DNA from: CBDFKF01 sp965248765
GTDB lineage: Bacteria > Pseudomonadota > Alphaproteobacteria > VGEJ01
DNA: 64,000 bases
NCBI GenBank assembly: GCA_965248765.1
Contig: CBDFKF010000002.1
Location: 248,001 to 312,000, forward strand
Direction: 5' to 3'
The notes below the pieces were generated by a model that saw only the letters and a program-made list of their open reading frames with translations, ran no database searches and was not told the origin of the DNA. The position numbers and the translations under genes were made by a program. The number at the start of each line of letters is the position of its first letter. The stretch's first letter is position 1. Of the stretch, positions 45,056 through 53,892 are shown in pieces.

Positions 45056-45398
45056 CTACGCCGAGCCCCTGTCCAATCCGGCGCTTCGTCGAAGCGGGAC
45101 GGGTCGGCGAGACGACATCGCGATGCCGGGCCGACAACCCGCGCGGGCGTCAAGGTGCGTCACAGCCGCTGGCGACTTTCACGCGGCACCGGCGCAAACG
45201 AGCCCCGGCACAGCCAATTGAGCGTAGCGCCGACCGGCACAAGATGTGGCGTTCCGCACTCACCATGGTCCGATTATAGACGGGCCGCGACTCGCGTGGA
45301 TAGGCGAAGGCCGCACGGCCTTCCTTTTGCGCCCGACGCCGCTAAGATGGCGCGTGTCGCCTCAGCAAGAGGCCCATCCGTTAGCACCGAGGCCCATC
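45056..45398. other. intergenic region lacking the expected lptF gene
   Basis: 343 bases between divergent lptG and pepA. No open frame resembling LptF (about 360-390 residues) exists on either strand here, and I found no recognisable remnant. It should hold the divergent promoters for the lptG-lptD-surA-pdxA-rsmA and pepA-holC units, but I could not place convincing -35/-10 pairs. Confidence 0.6.
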
Positions 45399-46892
45399 AT
45401 GAAGACCGTCTTCTCCGAGATGGCCCTGCCGCGCCGTGGGACGATCATCGTCACCGCGCTCGCGGATTGTGAGCTCCTGCGCACTGCGAAGGCCGTGGAC
45501 AAGCGAACCGGCGGCGCACTAGGCCGAGCAATGCGGGCAGGACGGTTCAAGGGAGGCGACGGGGACTTCCTGGAACTCCTTCAGCCCACCGGCCTCGGTG
45601 CGGGCCGTGTGTTGTTGGTGGGTCTCGGTAAAGCGGAGGAGGTGGACGCGGTGCGCCTCCAGAATCTCGGCGGTCGGATCGTGTCTCGTTTGGCCACAAG
45701 CGGAGAGGGCGCCGCGGCGGTCTGTATCGATGCAATCAAGGGAGGCAAGGTAAAGTCGGTTGAAGCCGCCGCCCATGTCGCCTTTGGCGCGCGACTCGGT
45801 AGCTATCGCTTCGACCGCTACCGGACCAAGGAGAAGCCCGAAAACAAACCCTCGCTTAAGACCTTGACCGTCATGGTATCCGGCGCTGCTGCGGCCCGGG
45901 CCGCTTGCAGGCCTTTCGACAAGGTAGCAGACGGTATTCAGTTGACACGCGATCTCGTTTCAGAGCCCGCCAACGTCATCAACCCCGTAACGTTTTCCCA
46001 GCAGGCGCGCCGGCTCTCCCGGCTAGGCGTCAAGGTGGAGGTCCTAAACCGCGCACGCATGCAGAAGCTTGGCATGGGCGCGCTCCTCGGCGTCGCTCAG
46101 GGCAGCGTGAATGAGCCGCGCTTGGTCGTGATGCGGTGGAGCGGGGCAGGCGTACGGCGCAAACCGATCGCCTTTGTTGGCAAGGGAGTGACGTTCGATA
46201 CCGGCGGTATCTCGATCAAGCCATCAGGCGGTATGGAGGACATGAAGTGGGATATGGGGGGCGCCGGTGTGGTCGTCGGTCTCATGGCGGCGCTGGCCGG
46301 CCGCAAGGCCAAGGTGAATGCCGTCGGCGTCGTCGGGTTGGTGGAGAACATGCCGTCCGGTGCGGCGCAGCGCCCGGGCGACGTCGTCCGCACCATGTCG
46401 GGTCAGACGATTGAGGTGATCAACACCGACGCTGAGGGACGGCTCGTCTTGGCCGATGTGCTTTGGTACACCCAGGATCGGTTCAAGCCCGAGGCCATCG
46501 TCGACCTCGCCACGCTCACCGGCGCGATCATCGTCGCTCTCGGCGACCAGCATGCCGGTTTGTTTTCGAACGATGACGAGTTGGCCGGGGCGATTACGGC
46601 GGCTGGCAAAGCGGTCGGCGAGCGGGTGTGGCGGATGCCGGTGGACTCGTCCTACGACGACGACATCAAGTCCGATATCGCTGATATGCACAACGTCGGC
46701 AAGGGGCGGAGCGCCGGCAGCATCGCCGGTGCCAAACTGTTGGAGCAGTTCGTCGCCAAGCGGCCATGGGCCCATCTCGATATCGCCGGGGTGACCTGGT
46801 CGAAGAAAGGCAAGCCGACGGTGCCCAAGGGTGGCACGGCCTTTGGCGTGCGCCTGCTCGATCGGCTGGTGGCGGACCGCTACGAGCGCTAG
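45399..46892 (+). CDS. pepA: leucyl aminopeptidase
   Basis: 497 residues from the ATG at 45399; the longer frame starting at 45246 has no suitable site. The N-terminal domain (residues 1-160) is followed by the M17 catalytic domain: IAFVGKGVTFDTGGISIKPS with Lys and Asp metal ligands, GGMEDMKWDMGGAGVVVGLM, and INTDAEGRLVLADVLWYTQD, the NTDAEGRL signature with Asp and Glu ligands. It removes N-terminal residues from peptides and, in some bacteria, binds DNA. The holC gene follows after 5 bases, a common pairing. Confidence 0.96.
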   Translation: MKTVFSEMALPRRGTIIVTALADCELLRTAKAVDKRTGGALGRAMRAGRFKGGDGDFLELLQPTGLGAGRVLLVGLGKAEEVDAVRLQNLGGRIVSRLATSGEGAAAVCIDAIKGGKVKSVEAAAHVAFGARLGSYRFDRYRTKEKPENKPSLKTLTVMVSGAAAARAACRPFDKVADGIQLTRDLVSEPANVINPVTFSQQARRLSRLGVKVEVLNRARMQKLGMGALLGVAQGSVNEPRLVVMRWSGAGVRRKPIAFVGKGVTFDTGGISIKPSGGMEDMKWDMGGAGVVVGLMAALAGRKAKVNAVGVVGLVENMPSGAAQRPGDVVRTMSGQTIEVINTDAEGRLVLADVLWYTQDRFKPEAIVDLATLTGAIIVALGDQHAGLFSNDDELAGAITAAGKAVGERVWRMPVDSSYDDDIKSDIADMHNVGKGRSAGSIAGAKLLEQFVAKRPWAHLDIAGVTWSKKGKPTVPKGGTAFGVRLLDRLVADRYER

Positions 46893-46897
46893 CTGTC

Positions 46898-47347
46898 GTG
46901 GCCGACTTCGCCTTTTACCATCTGCAAAAAGCGTCGCTCGAAGAGGCCCTGCCGAAGCTCTTGGAAAAGGTCCTCGAACGCGGCCTGCGGGCGGTGGTCC
47001 GCGCCGACAACGAGGCGCGCATCGACGACCTCAACCGACTTCTGTGGACTTACGAGGAGCGGTCGTTCCTCGCCCACGGTGCGGCCTCTGACGGCTTTGC
47101 CGCGGAGCAGCCGATCTATCTCGCGACCGCAGCCGAGAACCCGAACCAAGCGAGCGTATTGGTACTTGTCGGCGGCGCCGAGCCGTTCGACCTCGATCGC
47201 TTCGAGCGCTGCGTCGATATCTTCGATGGCAACGATGCTTCAGCCTTGGCAGGGGCGCGCGAGCGGTGGCGGGCGCAGCAGGCGGCGGGCAATACGGTGA
47301 CCTACTGGCAGCAATCGGAGGGCGGGCGATGGGAGCAGCATGCTTAA
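46898..47347 (+). CDS. holC: DNA polymerase III subunit chi
   Basis: 149 residues from a GTG at 46898, five bases after the pepA stop. DFAFYHLQKASLEEALPKLL at the N-terminus, VVRADNEARIDDLNRLLWTY, ERSFLAHGAASDGFAAEQPI and LVLVGGAEPFDLDRFERCVD, IFDGNDASALAGARERWRAQ are the conserved HolC landmarks. It links the clamp loader to single-strand-binding protein. The upstream part of the open frame reads over pepA and is not coding. Confidence 0.93.
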   Translation: MADFAFYHLQKASLEEALPKLLEKVLERGLRAVVRADNEARIDDLNRLLWTYEERSFLAHGAASDGFAAEQPIYLATAAENPNQASVLVLVGGAEPFDLDRFERCVDIFDGNDASALAGARERWRAQQAAGNTVTYWQQSEGGRWEQHA

Positions 47348-47372
47348 CAAACGTGACACGGCGGGCCGGCGG

Positions 47373-47401
47373 TTGCGGGGTCAGACCAAAGCTTCTATAA
47401 G
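47373..47401 (+). promoter_or_regulatory. possible sigma-70 promoter of ndk
   Basis: TTGCGG at 47373-47378 and TATAAG at 47396-47401 with a 17-base spacer, about 43 bases upstream of the ndk ATG. Five of six bases match in the -10 box and four of six in the -35 box. Confidence 0.45.
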
Positions 47402-47443
47402 GCGCCCGCCGCGCTGGCCGTCACACCCGTGGAACGAGAACGC

Positions 47444-47866
47444 ATGGCTGTCGAACGCACGTTGTCGATCATCAAGCCCGATGCGACCGAGCGCAACTTC
47501 ACGGGTCGTATCAACGACCGCTTCGAGCAGGCGGGCCTGCGCATCGTCGCGCAGAAGCGGCTACAACTTACGAGAGAACAAGCCGAGGTATTTTACGCGG
47601 TTCACGAGAAGCGGCCGTTCTATCCAGACCTTTGTTCGTTCATGAGTTCGGGTCCGGTCGTCGCCCAGGTGCTCGAAGGCGAGGATGCCATTGTTCGCAA
47701 CCGCGAGATCATGGGTGCCACCAACCCGGCCGAGGCCGCACCGGGCACGATCCGCAAGGACTTAGCGACCTCGGTGCAGGAGAACTGCGTGCACGGCTCG
47801 GATGCACCCGAGACCGCCGCAGCAGAGATCAGCTTCTTCTTCAGCGAGATCGAGATCATCGGCTGA
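47444..47866 (+). CDS. ndk: nucleoside-diphosphate kinase
   Basis: 140 residues from the ATG at 47444. ERTLSIIKPDATERNFTGRI at the N-terminus, EKRPFYPDLCSFMSSGPVVA, IVRNREIMGATNPAEAAPGT and the active-site His in SVQENCVHGSDAPETAAAEI. It makes nucleoside triphosphates by phosphate transfer through the His. Complete and of standard length. Confidence 0.97.
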   Translation: MAVERTLSIIKPDATERNFTGRINDRFEQAGLRIVAQKRLQLTREQAEVFYAVHEKRPFYPDLCSFMSSGPVVAQVLEGEDAIVRNREIMGATNPAEAAPGTIRKDLATSVQENCVHGSDAPETAAAEISFFFSEIEIIG

Positions 47867-47869
47867 GGC

Positions 47870-48520
47870 TCAGTCGACGGCCGGATTGATCATTGTCCCG
47901 GCGGCGAGGCCGCCACCCTCGATGAGCACGCGTTCGTTGCGCACGCGCACGCGTCCCTCGGCGATCATTCGCACCGACAAGGGGTAGCACTGGTGCTCCG
48001 TGGTCAGAACCTTGGCGGCCAGTATCTCCGCTGTATCATCCGGGGCGACCGGGATGACCGATTGGACGATGATGGGGCCGTCATCCATCTCGGCGCGCAC
48101 GAAATGGACGGTGCAGCCGGTGAAGCGAGCGCCGGCCGCGATAACCCGCTCGTGGACATTAAGGCCCTTGAAGGCCGGCAGGAGCGACGGGTGGACGTTA
48201 ATAATGCGGTCACGCCAACGGTTCACGAAGCCATCGGACAGAAGGCGCATGAAGCCGGCCAGGCAGATCAGCTCGGTTCCCGCCTCATTCAGCGCTGCAT
48301 CGAGAGCGGCATCGAACTCCTCGCGTTGGTCGAAGCCGCGGTGATCGATGACTTTGCTCGGGACATGAGCGCCCGCCGCGTGTCGGAGACCGTCCGCGGC
48401 CGCGTTGTTCGACAACACGAGTGCGATCTCAGCCGGAAAGTCGGGTTTGGCACAGGCGTCAATAAGCGCCCGCAGATTGGTGCCCCGTCCCGAGATCAGC
48501 ACGGCGACCTTCAGCGCCAC
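47870..48520 (-). CDS. purN: phosphoribosylglycinamide formyltransferase
   Basis: 216 residues from a GTG at 48520, placed by GGGGAGAA. KVAVLISGRGTNLRALIDAC at the N-terminus; the active-site segment has LAGFMRLLSDGFVNRWRDRI, INVHPSLLPAFKGLNVHERV with the catalytic His, and FTGCTVHFVRAEMDDGPIIV with the catalytic Asp. It transfers formyl from 10-formyl-THF in purine synthesis. In most relatives purM lies directly upstream; here it does not. It ends 4 bases from the convergent ndk. Confidence 0.95.
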   Translation of the reverse strand: MALKVAVLISGRGTNLRALIDACAKPDFPAEIALVLSNNAAADGLRHAAGAHVPSKVIDHRGFDQREEFDAALDAALNEAGTELICLAGFMRLLSDGFVNRWRDRIINVHPSLLPAFKGLNVHERVIAAGARFTGCTVHFVRAEMDDGPIIVQSVIPVAPDDTAEILAAKVLTTEHQCYPLSVRMIAEGRVRVRNERVLIEGGGLAAGTMINPAVD

Positions 48521-48768
48521 GGCCGTTCTCCCCACGCCGCTGCGCGGACCGCGCTTCCCTCACGACGCTGGTTGATGGAAAGCTTGGCGCCGCTAGCCGA
48601 CACCCGCCCGGCACCAATACCAACCGCCGATCCGCAATGGGGCTGGCGGTTGATGCTATCCCGATGGATCGGATATGCTCGCCCGCTCAAACCTTACTCC
48701 ATCGCGGGCGGTTTGCAATGGCAGCAGCCAAAGGGCGCGCCCGGCTACTCGCCATCGCTCCAGCGAAC

Positions 48769-49893
48769 ATGATCGGACGGTCGCAGCTCCGCCCGTTGCT
48801 GGCTGCTGGGTGGCTGTTGTGCGGTTGGGGCGCGACGGCGATCGCCGCCACGGTTGACGATGTCTTCACGGTCTCCGGCGTGACGGTAGACGTAACGACC
48901 GATGCGGCGGCAACCGCGCGTACCGCGGCGATTGCTGAAGGACAGCGCGAGGCGTTCGACAGATTGTTACGACGAATCACTTTGCGCGCAGATCACGAGC
49001 GCCATCCGGATCTGGATGACACAGCCGTCACCGCTTTGGTTCAGGATTTTCGAATTGCGGAAGAGAAAGTATCTACAGTACGTTACATCGCAACTCTAAC
49101 AGTTAGATTTAAGGCGGATGCGGTGCGGCGCCTGTTGCGCCAGGCCGGTATCGCGCATACTGAGACGCCGAGCAAGCCACTGCTCGTGCTACCGGTGTAC
49201 GAGGCCGCGGGGGCGTACTTCCTGTGGGACGAACCGAACCCCTGGCGCCAGGCGTGGTCCAATCATCAGGCCAACCCCGACAGCCTCGTACTGCTGGTAC
49301 TGCCACTCGGCGACCTCGCGGACTTGGTAGCGATCGGTGCCAGTCAGGCGCTGGCCGGCGACCCTGCGCGCCTGGCCGCGATTGCGCAAAGATACGGCGT
49401 AGAGGATACGTTGGTGGCTCACGCGGCGGTGGTGGTCGATCTTGCCAATGATGTGCCAAGGCTTCACATCGGGCTGCAGCGGTTCGGGCCTTCCGGCGAG
49501 GCAACTGTCATCGAGAGCATGGTCGGCGAGCGTCGCGATCAGGTCGACGCGCTGTTGGTAGCAGGCGTGCGCCAGGTGAGCGAAAGAATCGAAGAGGGTT
49601 GGAAGCGGGATACCCTTCTGCACTATGACGCCGAACATCGCCTGCGTGCCCATGTCCCGCTCGGCGGCCTTGCCGATTGGTTGGCGGTGCGACAGCGCCT
49701 GCGCACTACCGCCAATATTCGCGAGATCGAGCTCGCCGCCTTGTCGGCTAAGAATGCATTGGTAGTCCTCCATTATCTGGGCGCGCCCGGACAGTTGGTC
49801 TTGTCGCTGGCGCAGCAGGATCTCGACCTCGTCGAAGAGGATGGCTTCTGGACCCTGCGGCTACGCAGACGCGGATCGGCGGACAGCCCGTGA
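48769..49893 (+). CDS. DUF2066 domain protein, exported
   Basis: 374 residues from the ATG at 48769, with a hydrophobic leader (LRPLLAAGWLLCGWGATAIA). AIAEGQREAFDRLLRRITLR and VRYIATLTVRFKADAVRRLL are DUF2066 hallmarks. An ATG at 48718 would add 17 basic residues. The function is unknown; the gene regularly sits upstream of a CDP-alcohol phosphatidyltransferase and a PerM permease in Rhodospirillales. Its stop overlaps the next start (GTGA). Confidence 0.82.
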   Translation: MIGRSQLRPLLAAGWLLCGWGATAIAATVDDVFTVSGVTVDVTTDAAATARTAAIAEGQREAFDRLLRRITLRADHERHPDLDDTAVTALVQDFRIAEEKVSTVRYIATLTVRFKADAVRRLLRQAGIAHTETPSKPLLVLPVYEAAGAYFLWDEPNPWRQAWSNHQANPDSLVLLVLPLGDLADLVAIGASQALAGDPARLAAIAQRYGVEDTLVAHAAVVVDLANDVPRLHIGLQRFGPSGEATVIESMVGERRDQVDALLVAGVRQVSERIEEGWKRDTLLHYDAEHRLRAHVPLGGLADWLAVRQRLRTTANIREIELAALSAKNALVVLHYLGAPGQLVLSLAQQDLDLVEEDGFWTLRLRRRGSADSP

Positions 49894-50435
49894 GTCTGCC
49901 CAACATCATCAGCCTGGGGCGCCTGCTGGCGGTTCCCATCATGGTGTGGCTCTTGCTCTCCGATCGGCTCGATGCGGCGTTTTGGCTATTCGTGATCGCC
50001 GGCGCCTCGGACGCGGTCGACGGCTTTATCGCCAAGCGCTACCGGATGGCCACGCGTCTCGGCCGGTATCTCGATCCGATCGCGGACAAGGCGCTGCTCG
50101 TAAGCACCTATATTGCGCTGGGCCGGATCGGGCTGTTGCCCGATTGGTTGGTGATCCTGGTGGTCTCTCGCGATGTGCTGATCGTCATCGGTGTCATGCT
50201 GACCTTCACCCTCTCGCATCGCCTAAGCTACGAGCCAGCGATGATCAGCAAGGTCAACACGGCTCTCCAGATCTTGCTTGCAGCGCTGGTCCTCGGTCAG
50301 ATCGCGTTCGACGTACCGCTCGGCCAGGTGCCGACGGTGATGATCGTCGCGGTGGCCACCACCACCGTCGCGTCCGGCGCAAGCTATCTCGTCCAATGGA
50401 TGCGTGGCGCCGCGCGTGAGGAGAGCGCTGGATGA
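49890..50435 (+). CDS. CDP-alcohol phosphatidyltransferase family protein
   Basis: 181 residues, GTG start overlapping the DUF2066 stop. LPNIISLGRLLAVPIMVWLL is typical of PgsA-like enzymes, and the CDP-alcohol signature reads SDAVDGFIAKRYRMATRLGR followed by YLDPIADKALLVSTYI; all the Asp residues of the D-x2-D-G...G-x3-D-x3-D motif are present, with Lys-Arg in place of Ala-Arg. Four to five membrane segments. It may make phosphatidylglycerophosphate or cardiolipin; it could be a second PgsA-like enzyme rather than the main PgsA. Overlaps the next gene by ATGA. Confidence 0.87.
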   Translation: MSLPNIISLGRLLAVPIMVWLLLSDRLDAAFWLFVIAGASDAVDGFIAKRYRMATRLGRYLDPIADKALLVSTYIALGRIGLLPDWLVILVVSRDVLIVIGVMLTFTLSHRLSYEPAMISKVNTALQILLAALVLGQIAFDVPLGQVPTVMIVAVATTTVASGASYLVQWMRGAAREESAG

Positions 50436-51502
50436 GCCTGCGCCGTCAAGTAATCTTCTGGCTGGCCGCGCTCGCCGCCTTCGTGGCGATCGTATTTTTC
50501 CTGCGCAGCGTTCTCTTACCCTTCGTGGCCGCCATGCTCGTCGGTTACTTCCTCGATCCAGTGGTTGACAGGCTCGAGGCGATGGGCACGACGCGCACGG
50601 TCGCGACGTCCATCGTCACCTGCCTCTTCTTTGCCGTTGCGATCGCGCTCATCGTTTTGCTGTTCCCGACCCTGCAGCGGCAGCTCCTGGGTCTGATCGG
50701 CCAATTGCCAGAACTCGCTCGGGAGATCGAGCGATCGATCGACCCAGAGCTTGTTCGCAAGGTGCTCGGCGGATTGGTCGGTGAGGAGGACGGCGACGTC
50801 CGCGCTGCCGCCCAGAGCTTCGCGGGCGGCGCGATAGCGTGGGTCGGTGGGGTTCTCGCGAGTGTTTGGAGCGGCGGCCTCGCCTTGTTCAATGTGTTGT
50901 CGCTGGTCTTCATCACGCCCGTGATCGCGTTCTATCTCTTGCGCGACTACGACCGCATGGTGAGCAAGGTCGATGGCTGGCTGCCGCGCGATCACGCCGA
51001 GGTCATACGAGAGCAGGTCCGGCTGATCGACGACGCCGTTGCCGGATTCGTGCGTGGCCAAGCGACGGTCTGCCTGATCCTCGGCGCGTTCTATGCCATC
51101 GCGCTGTCGATTGCCGGTCTCAACTTCGGCTTCGTTATCGGGCTGATCGGCGGCGCGCTCGCGTTCATCCCTTACGTCGGCATGATCCTGACGCTGGCGC
51201 TCTCTGTCGGGGTTGCGGTCGTCCAATTCTGGCCTGAGCCCACGCCGATCCTGATCGTCGTCGCCATCTTCCTTGCCGGACAGCTGATTGAAGGCATGTT
51301 CCTCACCCCTAAGCTGGTCGGCGATCGGATCGGCTTACATCCGGTCTGGGTGATCTTCGCGCTGTTCGCGGGTGGTGCCCTCGCGGGCTTTTTGGGCATC
51401 CTGATCGCGGTGCCGGTGGCCGCTGTCACCGGCGTACTGATCCGCTTTGCGATCTCGCGTTACAGCACCAGCCGTTATTTCCTAGGCGCGGGTGGCGGGT
51501 GA
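50432..51502 (+). CDS. AI-2E family / PerM-type membrane transporter
   Basis: 356 residues with about eight membrane segments. Opens QVIFWLAALAAFVAIVFFLR, then FVAAMLVGYFLDPVVDRLEA; SLVFITPVIAFYLLRDYDRM with the following helix, and GLIGGALAFIPYVGMILTLA, LAGQLIEGMFLTPKLVGDRI are the family landmarks. Substrates of such proteins vary and are usually unproven (autoinducer-2 export, ions, permease). Overlaps hdaA by GTGA. Confidence 0.9.
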   Translation: MSLRRQVIFWLAALAAFVAIVFFLRSVLLPFVAAMLVGYFLDPVVDRLEAMGTTRTVATSIVTCLFFAVAIALIVLLFPTLQRQLLGLIGQLPELAREIERSIDPELVRKVLGGLVGEEDGDVRAAAQSFAGGAIAWVGGVLASVWSGGLALFNVLSLVFITPVIAFYLLRDYDRMVSKVDGWLPRDHAEVIREQVRLIDDAVAGFVRGQATVCLILGAFYAIALSIAGLNFGFVIGLIGGALAFIPYVGMILTLALSVGVAVVQFWPEPTPILIVVAIFLAGQLIEGMFLTPKLVGDRIGLHPVWVIFALFAGGALAGFLGILIAVPVAAVTGVLIRFAISRYSTSRYFLGAGGG

Positions 51503-52182
51503 GCGGCCGCCAGCTCGCGCTTGGGCTAGAGCTGCGACCGGCACTCGGCCGCGAAGACCTGCTGGTAACCGCCGGTAACGCCGACGCCGTTGCGTGGATC
51601 GATCGATGGCCTGACTGGCCGGGTATCGGCCTGGTCATCCACGGTGCAGAGGGGTGCGGAAAGACCCATCTGGCAGAGGTGTGGCGAGCGAAATCGGCGG
51701 CGAAACGGACGAGCCTTTCCGATCTCCCCCGCTTGGTCCGGTGCCTACAGACAGAGCCGGAAACGGGCGCCGCCTTCGTCGTCGAGGACATCGACGCAGC
51801 CGCGGATGAGCGGTCATTCCTTCACTTCATCAATACACTGCACGAAGGCGGCGGAAGCCTGCTTTTGACCGCCCGCCGCCCAGCCGCTCGCTGGTCGGTG
51901 GCGCTCGCCGATCTTCGCTCGCGACTGCGCTCACTCCCGGCCGTTGCCGTGCGCGCACCCGATGAGGCGACGCTGCGCGCGGTGTTGGCCAAGCTGTTCG
52001 CCGATCGGCAGCTGCAAGTCGACGAGCCGCTCGTCGCCTTTCTCTGCCTGCGCATTGAGCGTACCTTTCAGGCCGCCCGCGAGACAGTGGCCGCGCTGGA
52101 CGCGGCTGCGTTGGCGACGCGGCGCAAGGTGAACGTGGCCCTCGCGCGCGAGGTTTTAGGTACCAGTGGTAGGGAGGGGTAA
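51499..52182 (+). CDS. hdaA: DnaA-related regulator HdaA
   Basis: 227 residues from a GTG overlapping the previous stop. The N-terminal clamp-binding peptide QLALGLEL is followed by a truncated AAA+ domain: VIHGAEGCGKTHLAEVWRAK (Walker A), FVVEDIDAAADERSFLHFIN (Walker B), LLLTARRPAARWSVALADLR (sensor 1 and box VII region), and no C-terminal DNA-binding domain. It promotes DnaA-ATP hydrolysis after replication initiation. The position downstream of the PerM permease is normal; ppk usually follows but is here displaced by about 6 kb. Confidence 0.93.
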   Translation: MSGRQLALGLELRPALGREDLLVTAGNADAVAWIDRWPDWPGIGLVIHGAEGCGKTHLAEVWRAKSAAKRTSLSDLPRLVRCLQTEPETGAAFVVEDIDAAADERSFLHFINTLHEGGGSLLLTARRPAARWSVALADLRSRLRSLPAVAVRAPDEATLRAVLAKLFADRQLQVDEPLVAFLCLRIERTFQAARETVAALDAAALATRRKVNVALAREVLGTSGREG

Positions 52183-52186
52183 GGAC

Positions 52187-52966
52187 ATGGACCTCGGTTT
52201 GAACGGGAAGAACGCGATTGTCTGCGCGGCCAGCAAGGGCCTGGGCCGCGGCTGTGCGGCAGCGCTGGCGCGTGAGGGGGTTAGCCTCTTCATCAACGCA
52301 CGCGACAGCGAGACGCTCGAGCGCACGGCAGACGAGATTCGGCGCACCACCAACGCGTCGGTGACCACGGTGGCCGGTGATATCGCTGCCGAACAAACAC
52401 AAAAGGATATCCTGCAGGCCTGTCCCGCGCCCGACATTCTGGTCAACAACGCGGGTGGGCCACCGGCCGGCGATTTCCGGAACTGGAACCGCGAGGATTG
52501 GATTCGCGCGCTCGAGAACAACATGCTGACCCCCATCGACCTGATCAAGGCGGTTCTCGACGGGATGATCGATCGGCGCTTCGGGCGCATTGTCAACATC
52601 ACGTCGAGCGCGGTGAAAGCGCCGATCGAGGTGCTTGGTCTATCCAACGGCGCGCGCACCGGCCTCACCGGCTTCGTCGCTGGATTGTCCCGCTCGGTGG
52701 CGCGTCACAACGTGACGATCAATAACCTTCTGCCCGGTGCCTTTGCGACGGATCGCATGACCGGCGTGACGCGTGCGATGGCGGAGGCAAATGGCCTGGA
52801 CCCCGATGCCGAGTTGGAGCGCCGGCGCCTCGGGATCCCCGCCGAGCGCTGGGGCATCCCAGACGAATTCGGGCATGCCTGCGCGTTCTTGTGTAGTGCC
52901 CATGCCGGCTACATCGTCGGCCACAACCTGCTGATCGACGGCGGCGGTTACTTGGGGACACTGTAG
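52187..52966 (+). CDS. short-chain dehydrogenase/reductase
   Basis: 259 residues from the ATG at 52187 (GGGAGGGG upstream). NAIVCAASKGLGRGCAAALA is a variant of the cofactor loop (Ala-Ser-Lys-Gly-Leu-Gly), LVNNAGGPPAG the NNAG-type motif, INITSSAVKAPIEVLGLSNG the catalytic Ser region. The usual Tyr-x3-Lys reads LSNGARTGLTGFVAG here, with no Tyr or Lys at those positions, so the standard catalytic pair seems missing. This is a known SDR subgroup of unknown reaction. It belongs to the same strand run as hdaA. Confidence 0.85.
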   Translation: MDLGLNGKNAIVCAASKGLGRGCAAALAREGVSLFINARDSETLERTADEIRRTTNASVTTVAGDIAAEQTQKDILQACPAPDILVNNAGGPPAGDFRNWNREDWIRALENNMLTPIDLIKAVLDGMIDRRFGRIVNITSSAVKAPIEVLGLSNGARTGLTGFVAGLSRSVARHNVTINNLLPGAFATDRMTGVTRAMAEANGLDPDAELERRRLGIPAERWGIPDEFGHACAFLCSAHAGYIVGHNLLIDGGGYLGTL

Positions 52967-52968
52967 CC

Positions 52969-53445
52969 ATGGATGACGTGCTGCGCCGCGGCGGCATGCG
53001 GAGGCGGGGCGGTGCCGTGATCCCCACAGTCTTCGTGTGCTTATCTCTGCTCCTCGCGGTTCCGGCGGCAGCCGAATCGAACTTGATCGGTGTTTGGGAG
53101 ACCGAGGACGCCAAATCGAACGTTGAGATCTACCCCTGCGAGGATGCCTTTTGTGGTCGCATCATCTCGCTCAAAGAGCCTCTCGACGAGGAGGGCAACG
53201 AAAAGCGCGACCGTCGTAACGAGGACGAATCTCTCCACGGTCGACTGATCGTCGGTATCGAGCTCTTAACCGGCTTCGAGCCCGACGGCGAAGGGGTGTG
53301 GAGCGGCGGTCGCATCTATAACCCTGAAGACGGCAAGACGTACAAGTGTAAGCTCACGCTGCAGGACGAAAACACGCTCAAGGTGCGTGGCTATGTGGGG
53401 TTGTCGATTCTCGGGAAGAACCAGTATTGGCAGCGTCCGCGCTGA
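52969..53445 (+). CDS. DUF2147 domain protein, exported
   Basis: 158 residues, two bases after the SDR stop. A hydrophobic leader (VIPTVFVCLSLLLAVPAAAE) precedes GVWETEDAKSNVEIYPCEDA, FCGRIISLKEPLDEEGNEKR, GGRIYNPEDGKTYKCKLTLQ and LKVRGYVGLSILGKNQYWQR, the whole DUF2147 beta-barrel pattern. Periplasmic, function unknown. Last gene before the transposon remnants. Confidence 0.88.
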   Translation: MDDVLRRGGMRRRGGAVIPTVFVCLSLLLAVPAAAESNLIGVWETEDAKSNVEIYPCEDAFCGRIISLKEPLDEEGNEKRDRRNEDESLHGRLIVGIELLTGFEPDGEGVWSGGRIYNPEDGKTYKCKLTLQDENTLKVRGYVGLSILGKNQYWQRPR

Positions 53446-53892
53446 CCGATTAATCGCCGGTCGAGAAACGTCCGCTGGCGGCGGAGGTGAGGCGGACATG
53501 GGCCATGCGTACCGTCGACATTCGGGCTGTGGTTCTGGGTCTTGAGCATGGGCGGCGGCGCGACGCTGTTGAGCTAGCGAGGACCCTGTCTTGTTGGTCG
53601 GCCAGCTCGCTGGCCTGTTGATCTACCTCCGGACCTGCACCTCGTCGTGCGGAAGCGCCGCATCGCCCCTGCCGACGGATAGAGCGGCGGGCTTTCGCGC
53701 AGCCCAAAGTCTGCTCTTGGGGGCAAAGCAGCCGTTAGTCATCGACCACCGGAACGGCGGGGTTTAGCTGAGGCTGTTGAAGAACTCAGTTTGTTGAGGT
53801 TTCGATGTCCGCTTGTAGTAGCGGCGGACATCGCGGTTCCGCCGCGGAGTGATGCCGGGGCGGTTTGGTGGTTCTGGCGGCGTTTTACGTGT
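53446..53892. other. non-coding region with GTCCGC...GCGGAC palindromes and transposon-end-like sequence
   Basis: 447 bases without a convincing gene. It has two imperfectly related hairpins: GTCCGC at 53470-53475 with GCGGAC at 53492-53497, and a perfect 9-bp stem GATGTCCGC (53804-53812) with GCGGACATC (53824-53832). GAGGCTGTTGAAGAACTC at 53770-53787 resembles ends of common insertion sequences, from memory only. The short open frames here have no recognisable domain. Confidence 0.5.

Noticed and set aside
45246..45398. 51-residue N-terminal extension of PepA
   Set aside because: No family similarity; the ATG at 45399 gives the standard length and N-terminus.
48637..48768. Upstream extension of the DUF2066 protein
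   Set aside because: It would put a non-secretory stretch before the signal peptide; starts at 48718 or 48769 are better.
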